NCBI GenBank assembly: GCA_900542245.1
Contig: UQMQ01000069.1
Location: forward strand, 1 to 12,261
Length of the DNA stretch: 12,261 bases
Direction of reading: 5' to 3'
Source of the DNA: an uncultured Eubacteriales bacterium
GTDB lineage: Bacteria; Bacillota; Clostridia; Peptostreptococcales; Anaerovoracaceae
The position numbers and the translations under genes are program-made. Position 1 is the first letter of the stretch. The number at the start of each line of letters is the position of its first letter. Shown in pieces: positions 7,514 to 12,261 of this stretch. The notes under the pieces are model-generated. The model searched no databases and had not been told where the DNA came from. It saw nothing but the letters and a program-made list of their open reading frames with translations.

Positions 7514-8543
7514 GTTTATGGTTTTCCTTTCCGAATATCACCAAATATGCGATTGCCGTAAACACTGCGCTGATGAGAAGCTGGGCATAAAAGCTCAGTC
7601 CTCTGGACACGACCATAATCGGTGTGATGAGCTTCGCGCCGCATACAGGCGTAAAAATTCTTTCAAACAGATGCTCGCTGATGCCCATACCGCCCGGCAG
7701 CGGCAGCATATCCGCAGCCAGAGAGATCGTGCCCTGCAGGGCAATCGTTTCTGCCATCCCGATGCCGCAAATGCCGAAGCTGACGAGGACCAGATAGGTG
7801 ACCGCAAAGAGCAGACAGCGCTGCACGAAGGTCATTAAGAAAACATGTGCAGTGATTCGTCTATGCTTTTTAATATAGGCGGAGGCTTCCCGGTATTCGT
7901 CCATATAGACCGCGGCCTTTCCTTTCAGCGCATTCCACCTTTCGCGCGGAAAAAGCGGCGAGAACCATTCCATCAGCCGCAGCACCAGTTTTTTTGTAAA
8001 AACCGGGCAGAATACCAAGGCTGCCATAAAGCTCACACAGAGGACGTTCAGCAGCATACCCAGCTTCACCCAGAACAGAACCGGACGCAAAAGCTGCATC
8101 AGATGCCGCGGCCTGAGCAGCAGAAGCAGCGCACCGATTGCCACCAAAACAGTCTTATAGGCAATCGTAATCAGCAGCAGAATCATGGAAGAAATGTGTA
8201 CGGGAATCCTATCCTTGCTCATAAAGACGAGCTGCATCGGCTGCCCGCCGGATGCCGTCGGTGTAACCAGACTAAAGAAAAAACCCACAAAGGAGTACAG
8301 ACAGCAATGCGACAGCTTCGGTTTCTGCTTCAGATTTTTCATCAAGTAGCAGAGGATGAGCGATTCACAAAGGATAAACGCGGTCACCAGTAGGATTCCG
8401 ACCAGCCACACCGTACCGCCCGCACGTCTGATGAATCTGAGTACCGCCTTAAAATCCTCACCTTTGAATACATAAAACAAAGTCAGGCTAAAGCACAGAA
8501 TCAGAAAAACAGCGTTAAAAATGATTTTTTTCTTATCTTTCAT
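7497..8543 (-). CDS. LPG-synthase-TM / UPF0104-family integral membrane protein
   Basis: Polytopic membrane protein of 348 residues in the family named for the flippase half of MprF (lysylphosphatidylglycerol synthase). It lacks the soluble aminoacyl-transfer domain, so it is not a complete MprF. Family marks are the SLVTPTASGGQPMQL segment (91-105) and the ADMLPLPGGMGISEHLF segment (277-293), both Pro/Gly-rich loops between helices; about eight to ten hydrophobic helices are visible. I chose the ATG at 8543 because GGGAG stands 6 bases before it; the open frame extends to 8642, but that part lies inside the upstream gene. It overlaps the PAP2 gene by 11 bases and pssA by 17, so it belongs to the phospholipid operon. 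A role in moving or presenting a lipid is an inference from family and context. Confidence 0.85.
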   Translation of the reverse strand: MKDKKKIIFNAVFLILCFSLTLFYVFKGEDFKAVLRFIRRAGGTVWLVGILLVTAFILCESLILCYLMKNLKQKPKLSHCCLYSFVGFFFSLVTPTASGGQPMQLVFMSKDRIPVHISSMILLLITIAYKTVLVAIGALLLLLRPRHLMQLLRPVLFWVKLGMLLNVLCVSFMAALVFCPVFTKKLVLRLMEWFSPLFPRERWNALKGKAAVYMDEYREASAYIKKHRRITAHVFLMTFVQRCLLFAVTYLVLVSFGICGIGMAETIALQGTISLAADMLPLPGGMGISEHLFERIFTPVCGAKLITPIMVVSRGLSFYAQLLISAVFTAIAYLVIFGKENHKHDRIL

Positions 8544-9273
8544 GCGTTTCTCCCACATCGCGCCATACCCTGCGATTGACACGATCAAACACGCGCTGCA
8601 CAGGGCGATACCAGTTCGTGCGCATGCCCAAAGCGAATGCAAGCAGCGCCGTCAAAAGCCCGCCTGCCACGTCGACAATATAATGCTGCTTGGTAAATTG
8701 CGTAGAGGCGCAGATCAGCAATGCATAAACCAGAACCGCTGCCTTGACCGTAAACTTCACCTCGCGGCACCGATAAATCCCAAGCCAGCACATCAAGCTC
8801 ACCAGACAGTGGATAGACGGGAAAAGATCATATGGCAAATCCATCTGATAAATCAGCGCAAGCAGCCAATCACAGAAGCCGCTGACCGCAAACTGCGGCC
8901 GCACATTGGTCGTCGGCAGCACGATGAAAAAAATCCCGCAGATGGTTCTTGACAGCAGATCCGCTGTCACAAAGCGAAAGAAAAACTCCTTGCTGTTATA
9001 TTTTGCTGTCATCACATAGCACAGCGGCCAGAACACAAAGGAGGACACATAGATCAAAATCCACCAGGATTGAAACGGCAGCGCCTGGTCAAAAGCCGTA
9101 CTGAAATCAAAATGCGGCCGATGTGCGCATAGCACCTGTGTACTCCAATAAACGACGCAGTTCCATGCCAGACAGGAAAGCAACGGTATGATCGCGTAGG
9201 ACGGTACGATCTTTGCGATTCCCTGTCGCATCTGATTTAAAATTGTGTTTCCCCTTTTGCTTGCTTTGTCCAT
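8533..9273 (-). CDS. PAP2-superfamily membrane phosphatase/phosphotransferase
   Basis: Membrane protein of 246 residues related to PAP2 enzymes of the inositolphosphorylceramide-synthase-like branch, which remove or transfer phosphate-linked lipid head groups. Visible motifs are the RP of motif 1 (R125-P126 in TTNVRPQF), FPSIH (151-155, H155 catalytic, replacing the classic SGH) and motif 3 as S190-TQFTKQ-H197-YIV-D201. Around six hydrophobic segments are present, with the motifs on loops as expected. The ATG at 9273 has AGGGGAA about 4 bases upstream and a good promoter further back. It is first in the four-gene lipid operon. Likely substrates are phosphatidic acid, a polyprenyl phosphate or a phospholipid; the sequence does not decide between them. 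Confidence 0.88.
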   Translation of the reverse strand: MDKASKRGNTILNQMRQGIAKIVPSYAIIPLLSCLAWNCVVYWSTQVLCAHRPHFDFSTAFDQALPFQSWWILIYVSSFVFWPLCYVMTAKYNSKEFFFRFVTADLLSRTICGIFFIVLPTTNVRPQFAVSGFCDWLLALIYQMDLPYDLFPSIHCLVSLMCWLGIYRCREVKFTVKAAVLVYALLICASTQFTKQHYIVDVAGGLLTALLAFALGMRTNWYRPVQRVFDRVNRRVWRDVGETHER

Positions 9274-9303
9274 ACGATTCCCCTTTTGTTTCGCGTATCT
9301 TTT

Positions 9304-9332
9304 ATTATACTTTTTTATCTAAGTTTTTGCAA
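9304..9332 (-). promoter_or_regulatory. Predicted promoter of the PAP2-LPGTM-pssA-psd operon
   Basis: Minus strand TTGCAA (9332-9327), 17-base spacer, TATAAT (9309-9304), 31 bases from the first start codon. It matches 4 of 6 at -35 and 6 of 6 at -10. The large dyad at 9348-9390 lies 16 bases upstream of the -35 box. Confidence 0.65.
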
Positions 9333-9347
9333 TATCTTAACGAGAAT

Positions 9348-9390
9348 TGTCAGATTTTCGCAAGAAATCTTAAGATTTTGCGTTCTGACA
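9348..9390. repeat. Long interrupted inverted repeat upstream of the lipid operon promoter
   Basis: The arms pair in three blocks: TGTCAGA (9348-9354) with TCTGACA (9384-9390), CGCAA (9359-9363) with TTGCG (9378-9382), and AATCTT (9366-9371) with AAGATT (9372-9377). They are separated by 4/1 and 2/0 unpaired bases. The centre includes a perfect 14-base palindrome AAATCTTAAGATTT (9365-9378). It is not followed by a T tract on either strand, so it is not a simple terminator. Possible roles are an operator, a structured RNA element or a remnant of a small palindromic repeat. Confidence 0.6.
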
Positions 9391-9488
9391 GCCAAAACGT
9401 GCCTAACAAGCGCAGAGATTTCTACGCGTGCATACCTGCCACAGATGCGCAGGCGCTTTGCAAGGTGCTTTTGTCGTGATTCCGGGGG

Positions 9489-9513
9489 CTGTGCAATATC
9501 GCACAGTGATATT
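9489..9513. repeat. Overlapping, mutually exclusive inverted repeats
   Basis: CTGTGC (9489-9494) can pair with GCACAG (9501-9506) across AATATC. Alternatively AATATC (9495-9500) can pair with GATATT (9508-9513) across GCACAGT. The two hairpins share bases, so only one can form at a time. Purpose unknown; the sites lie between the aminotransferase terminator and the lipid promoter. Confidence 0.4.
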
Positions 9514-9528
9514 TCCTATATAAATAAC

Positions 9529-9555
9529 AAAAAATCCCATGATCTATATGGGATT
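9529..9555 (-). terminator. Rho-independent terminator of the S-component/aminotransferase operon
   Basis: Minus strand AATCCCAT, loop ATAGATC, ATGGGATT, then a run of T (a perfect 8-bp stem, 9533-9540 with 9548-9555, with As at 9529-9532 on the plus strand). It begins 32 bases past the aminotransferase stop codon. Confidence 0.88.
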
Positions 9556-9587
9556 CTCTGTAAGTCATATTTTCATCATGAAAGCGC

Positions 9588-10718
9588 CTAAGCCAGACAC
9601 GCAAGAAATACCTCCTTCATGCTGCACTGCAGCGGATATCCGAGCTCCGCGAAGGTCTTATCCATCGCGGCAAGCGTCATGCACAGATCCGCCTCATTCG
9701 CGTTTTCGCCCATGTGCCCGATGCGGATGACCTTGCCCGCCAGAACATCGAAGCAGCCCGAAATCATCACATTGTACTTGTCCTTCATCGTCGAAAGGAT
9801 CGCCTTGTCCGTCAAGCCCTCCGGAACCTCGATGACTGTAACCGTATTGGAGTAACCGGACTGCAGATACAGGTGCAGACCTGCCTGCGTGACTGCCTCT
9901 CTTGTCGCCGCCGCGATTCTGGCATGGCGCGCGAGTATCTCTGTATCCGCGAGCACATTGTCCACCGCCGCGCGCAGCCCTACGATATCGCTGATCGGCA
10001 TGGTATACGGGAACCACTTGTCCTCATAGTACGACAGGAAATTGCGCAGATTCGCGTAAAATGCCGCCACCGGCGTTTTGCGGCTTTGCATCGCCTGCTT
10101 CGCTTTTTCGCTGACCCATACCATCGTCAGACCCGGCGGCGCGGAAAGCGCCTTCTGCGAGCCGCCGCAAAGAATATCAATACAGCTTGCGTCAAAATCC
10201 ACAGGCTCACCGAACATGCCCGCGACCGAGTCCACCACGTTCAAAATACCGTACTCCGCAAGCAGCGGACAAATCTTGGAAATATCGTTGCGCACACCGC
10301 TCGGCGTATCGCAGTGAACGACCGTCGCGTACTTAAAGTCGGCATCCTTCTCGAGAAAGGTGCGCAGCGCCTCCACATCGATCGGATTGCGGTAGTCTGT
10401 GGTAAACAGGACAGGCTCTCCACCGTACATGCTGACAAAATCCGCAAAGCCCTTGCCGAAGATGCCGTTATCCAGTACCAGAACCCGATCTCCCGCCTCC
10501 GTCAGACTCGCGCAGGCCGCTTCCAGTCCCAAAATACCCTCTCCGCCCAGAATGTACGCGCTGCCTGAGGCGTGCAGCAGGGTTTGGAGGTGATCGCAAG
10601 TCTCTTTGTAAAAATCAAAGAACGCTTCATCCAGATCCGGATTGGTCGTCACGAAGCTTCTCGCGCTTCTGACATTTTCGCGAACCTGTGTCGGTCCCGC
10701 TGTCATAATCTTATACAT
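9588..10718 (-). CDS. Class V PLP-dependent aminotransferase (alanine-glyoxylate / serine-pyruvate aminotransferase-like)
   Basis: Cytoplasmic fold-type I PLP enzyme of 376 residues. The PLP-binding Lys is K189 in GGSQKALSAPPG; D163 in NVVDSVAG should contact the pyridine nitrogen; R332 in VIRIGHMGE is the expected substrate-carboxylate Arg. The N-terminal MTAGPTQV segment and the VHCDTPSGVRND segment (134-145) are typical of the AGT/SPT group. An excellent AGGAGGAAA precedes the ATG at 10718. The gene follows the ECF S-component gene by 27 bases and is followed by a strong terminator, so the two form one operon. Substrate cannot be read from the sequence: alanine, serine, 2-aminoethylphosphonate or pyridoxamine with a small oxo-acid are all within the family's range. 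It is not a cysteine desulfurase by motif. Confidence 0.92.
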   Translation of the reverse strand: MYKIMTAGPTQVRENVRSARSFVTTNPDLDEAFFDFYKETCDHLQTLLHASGSAYILGGEGILGLEAACASLTEAGDRVLVLDNGIFGKGFADFVSMYGGEPVLFTTDYRNPIDVEALRTFLEKDADFKYATVVHCDTPSGVRNDISKICPLLAEYGILNVVDSVAGMFGEPVDFDASCIDILCGGSQKALSAPPGLTMVWVSEKAKQAMQSRKTPVAAFYANLRNFLSYYEDKWFPYTMPISDIVGLRAAVDNVLADTEILARHARIAAATREAVTQAGLHLYLQSGYSNTVTVIEVPEGLTDKAILSTMKDKYNVMISGCFDVLAGKVIRIGHMGENANEADLCMTLAAMDKTFAELGYPLQCSMKEVFLACLA

Positions 10719-10745
10719 CGCTCTTTCCTCCTGTTTCTCCGCGTT

Positions 10746-11282
10746 TTAGTATCTCGCCGCGATCTGCTTCAGCTTGCCCGCGAACGGAATCACGATTACG
10801 CCCGCTGTCGCGACCTGAATGATGTTTCCCGGAATCGAGCCGAGCGGAGCGACCCAGTTCCCGAAGAGAATCCCCTCGGTCAGATAATATCCCGCGATTT
10901 TAATGATGAGCGCCGCGATGACCGCGATCGTATTGGCGATGATAGGGCGTACCTTCAATTTTTCGGAAATCAGTCCCGAAACATAGCCCATCAAACCTAC
11001 GATGACCAATGTAAACGGCGCCCATGCCGTCCAGCCCGAAATCAGATCGAACAGCCCCATGCCGATGCCGCCCGCCAGTGCGCCGGTGCGTTTACCGAAA
11101 AGGAAAGCGCCTAAGAACATCGGCACATTGCCGAGGTGAATCAAGCCGCCGTTTCCCATCAGCGGGAGTCTGATATTGATAAACATCGTCGCCGCGAACG
11201 TCAGCGCGATAAAAAGCGCGTCAATGACCAGCTCCTTGGTCTTATCCTGCGTTGTGATTACCGCTTCTCTTTGTGTACTCAT
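10746..11282 (-). CDS. ECF transporter S component (substrate-binding membrane subunit)
   Basis: Small integral membrane protein of 178 residues that should capture a vitamin or similar micronutrient and dock on a shared ECF energising module (EcfA/A'/T), which is not in this window. About five to six hydrophobic helices are visible. Family marks are IHLGNVPMFLGAFLFGKRTGALAGGIGMGLFDLISGWTAWAPFTLVI (48-94) and the C-terminal SIPGNIIQ segment (149-156). I chose the ATG at 11282 because AAGGAGAG lies 6 to 7 bases upstream; the open frame runs to 11336 without a better site. It is the first gene of the operon with the PLP-dependent aminotransferase. The ligand is not known; transport of a B6 vitamer or of the aminotransferase substrate is a guess from context. 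Confidence 0.88.
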   Translation of the reverse strand: MSTQREAVITTQDKTKELVIDALFIALTFAATMFINIRLPLMGNGGLIHLGNVPMFLGAFLFGKRTGALAGGIGMGLFDLISGWTAWAPFTLVIVGLMGYVSGLISEKLKVRPIIANTIAVIAALIIKIAGYYLTEGILFGNWVAPLGSIPGNIIQVATAGVIVIPFAGKLKQIAARY

Positions 11283-11331
11283 GTTTTTCTCTCCTTCATG
11301 ATATTTTTGTTTCATGTTTTCTGTTTCTACT

Positions 11332-11365
11332 ATCATAGCGCAAATCTATACATATTAAAATAGAT
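11332..11365 (-). promoter_or_regulatory. Weak predicted promoter and operator-like dyad for the S-component operon
   Basis: Minus strand TATGAT (11337-11332) with a poor -35 TTTTAA (11360-11355) at 17 bases; expected start about 45 bases before the ATG. An inverted repeat ATCTAT (11344-11349) - N10 - ATAGAT (11360-11365) covers the spacer and -35 region, as a repressor site would. No riboswitch-sized leader fits between this promoter and the start codon. Confidence 0.35.
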
Positions 11366-11371
11366 AGTTTT

Positions 11372-11441
11372 ATTTATTTTGTTATATACAGATTGCGTTA
11401 AAAGGAGAAAATGATGCGGTATTTATCCTTGTTATATACAG
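11372..11441. repeat. Imperfect direct repeat, two copies, about 50 bp apart
   Basis: ATTTAT, then TT or CCT, then TGTTATATACAG: copies at 11372-11391 and 11421-11441. The last 13 bases, TTGTTATATACAG, are identical (11379-11391 and 11429-11441). The second copy lies within codons 4-11 of the small hydrophobic frame. The spacing is close to five helical turns, which would suit cooperative protein binding, but it may also be a chance or slippage product in AT-rich DNA. Confidence 0.5.
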
Positions 11442-11560
11442 TTTTCGCTTCCTGCCCCACACTCATGCAACTGTTTTTTTACTGTTTTTTCACCTTTTTG
11501 CTCTTGATTTCACTAATCTTTTATGGTGCTTTAACCGCTTTTCTTGTACTTATAGTTTAA
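11411..11560 (+). CDS. Candidate 49-aa hydrophobic membrane peptide
   Basis: Small open frame from ATG 11411 to TAA 11560, with AAAGGAG at 11401-11407 (3 bases before the first ATG, 6 before a second ATG at 11414). The peptide begins MMRYLSLLY, with one Arg near the N-terminus and no other charged residue, and from about residue 19 to 49 is almost wholly hydrophobic (rich in F, L, I), so it would span the membrane once. This resembles small membrane peptides such as type I toxins, but there is no sequence match I recognise, no antitoxin RNA that I can point to, and no clear promoter. T-rich DNA translates to hydrophobic residues by default, so the frame may be fortuitous; the ribosome binding site is the main argument for it. 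Confidence 0.35.
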   Translation: MMRYLSLLYTVFASCPTLMQLFFYCFFTFLLLISLIFYGALTAFLVLIV

Positions 11561-11721
11561 ATTATACTCAAATATCTATTGAATGTGGTTTTGTCGTCAG
11601 CTTAGCGTAAGCGGGTAGATTTCATTTAAAGTCATGTATTCATTTTAATGGATAGGTACATGCTATGGAGCGTTTATGTTATTTCTTTTTTACTATCTAG
11701 GTAGCATAAAGATTAAATGTT

Positions 11722-11751
11722 AAAAAAACGCCATAGGTTGTGCCTATAGCG
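11722..11751 (-). terminator. Rho-independent terminator of the right-edge gene
   Basis: Minus strand CGCTATAGG, loop CACAA, CCTATGGCG, then TTTTTTT: a 9-bp stem with one G-T wobble (11743-11751 with 11729-11737) and a seven-T tract (As 11722-11728 on the plus strand), 14 bases past the stop codon at 11766. It would also form a hairpin on the plus strand but with a short T run (GCTTTT). Confidence 0.88.
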
Positions 11752-11765
11752 CTTTTCTATATAGT

Positions 11766-12261
11766 TTATAATTCGACAAAAATCTGATTCTCTACTTTTA
11801 TATTGATTGGTACAAGATTTCGATATTGAGCTAAAATATCGTCATATAAAACTCCAGGATATTTTGGAATCTCACCTGTGATGGCAACAAAATATTTCAT
11901 GGGTGTAGTCCCAGCAATATCTCTATTCATTCCATGAAGTATGAAGAAAGGATTGCTCAAAGAAGACGCTCTCATAGTAATAGTTTTTTTGGTCACAGTA
12001 TCCCATTTTAAATGCTGTGACCGTAATTCATCTTCACTCAAAAATTGCTTTGGCGGTTTAGAGATTGGTAGATCAGAACGACTATATCCTAAATCGTATA
12101 GTTCTTTTTCTGCGTCTGTTCCCACAAAGGCTGCTTTTTGCTTTCTACCATGTATTGTGTTTTTGAAATAATTGTAATGTTTATCATGCGGGTAAAAATA
12201 ATCTTCTACACAATTACAGGTATAAGAATCAACATCATTTGGGTTTAATTCAGATAAAGTT
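11766..12261 (-). CDS. Unrecognised protein, C-terminal part (runs off the window)
   Basis: The frame is open from the right edge of the window to the TAA at 11766, giving at least 164 residues; the start is outside. An apparent GTG start at 12125 is only internal, since the frame continues upstream without a stop (residues such as SYTCNCVEDYFYPHDKHYNY). The protein looks soluble, with no membrane segment, many aromatic and charged residues, a CNC pair near the visible N-terminus, and a hydrophobic C-terminal part (KYFVAITGEI, NIKVENQIFVEL). I do not recognise a family. Its DNA is much more AT-rich than the genes to the left, with A/T-ending codons, suggesting recent acquisition. A strong terminator directly follows, supporting a real transcribed gene. 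Confidence 0.7.
   Translation of the reverse strand, partial: TLSELNPNDVDSYTCNCVEDYFYPHDKHYNYFKNTIHGRKQKAAFVGTDAEKELYDLGYSRSDLPISKPPKQFLSEDELRSQHLKWDTVTKKTITMRASSLSNPFFILHGMNRDIAGTTPMKYFVAITGEIPKYPGVLYDDILAQYRNLVPINIKVENQIFVEL

Larger units (their letters stand above)
9274..9587. other. 314-bp intergenic region between the aminotransferase and lipid operons
   Basis: No convincing coding frame is seen. From right to left on the minus strand it holds the aminotransferase terminator (9529-9555), a pair of mutually exclusive dyads (9489-9513), a plain stretch at about 9391-9488, the long dyad (9348-9390) and the lipid operon promoter (9304-9332). Open frames crossing it on the plus strand lack ribosome binding sites and family resemblance. 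Confidence 0.6.
11283..11765. other. AT-rich intergenic segment
   Basis: Nearly 480 bases with no large gene. It contains the S-component promoter region, two copies of an approximately 20-bp direct repeat (11372-11441), a 49-codon hydrophobic frame (11411-11560, +), a plain AT-rich stretch at about 11561-11720, and the terminator of the gene at the right edge (11722-11751). The composition shift relative to the left 11.3 kb is obvious by eye and continues to the window end. Confidence 0.6.

Noticed and set aside
8544..8642. Longer start for the LPG-TM protein at 8642
   Set aside because: It lies inside the PAP2 gene, whereas the ATG at 8543 has GGGAG at ideal spacing and starts just before the first helix.
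9714..10568. Plus-strand frame of 284 codons
   Set aside because: Antisense shadow of the aminotransferase; Arg/His-rich composition typical of a reversed GC-rich gene.
11941..12171. Plus-strand frame of 76 codons at the right edge
   Set aside because: It overlaps a longer minus-strand frame that is followed by a strong terminator, and it has no clear ribosome binding site.
1..12261. CRISPR arrays, tRNA or rRNA genes, transposases, reverse transcriptases or known defence genes
   Set aside because: Looked for on both strands; no regularly spaced repeats, no tRNA-like cloverleaf and no such protein motifs were seen.

Overview
The window looks like a stretch of low-plasticity chromosome from a Bacillota member, most likely a Clostridia-type anaerobe. 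The grounds are strong AGGAGG-type ribosome binding sites before nearly every gene, an OmpR/HAMP-kinase pair of the Gram-positive type, RadA, a clostridial-style second EF-G, a PssA/Psd phosphatidylethanolamine route with the Gram-positive FGGST Psd motif, and an ECF S component. Placement below class level is not supported. The bulk is moderately GC-rich. The last ~0.9 kb is clearly more AT-rich and looks different in origin.

Layout. 29-2156 (+): a response regulator and its membrane histidine kinase, with overlapping genes and a TTG start for the kinase. Their best terminator is a perfect 9-bp hairpin lying inside the 3' coding end of the convergent gene radA. 3589-2198 (-): radA, with its own near-consensus promoter overlapping the terminator of the gene upstream. 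5785-3848 (-): an EF-G-like GTPase that appears to have lost about 45 residues, corresponding to most of the G' insertion of its GTPase domain.

9273-5953 (-): a compact four-gene membrane-lipid operon transcribed leftward from a good sigma-A type promoter at 9304-9332. It encodes a PAP2-family phosphatase/transferase, an LPG-synthase-TM-type integral membrane protein, phosphatidylserine synthase (pssA) and phosphatidylserine decarboxylase (psd). The genes overlap or nearly abut. PssA makes phosphatidylserine from CDP-diacylglycerol and Psd decarboxylates it to phosphatidylethanolamine; the two upstream genes probably act on related lipid intermediates or lipid placement. Psd has Cys where the self-cleavage triad His is expected. 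The 314-bp gap upstream holds a striking 43-bp interrupted dyad.

11282-9588 (-): a two-gene operon of an ECF transporter S component followed by a class V PLP aminotransferase, ending in a strong terminator.

11283-12261: an AT-rich segment with two copies of a ~20-bp direct repeat, an unlisted 49-codon hydrophobic ORF (+, 11411-11560) with a good ribosome binding site, and the C-terminal part of an unrecognised protein (-) that runs off the window and ends in a strong terminator. I see no CRISPR array, tRNA, rRNA, insertion sequence or recognisable defence system. The best leads are the non-canonical RadA, Psd and EF-G features, the gene-embedded terminator, the dyad at 9348-9390 and the small ORF.
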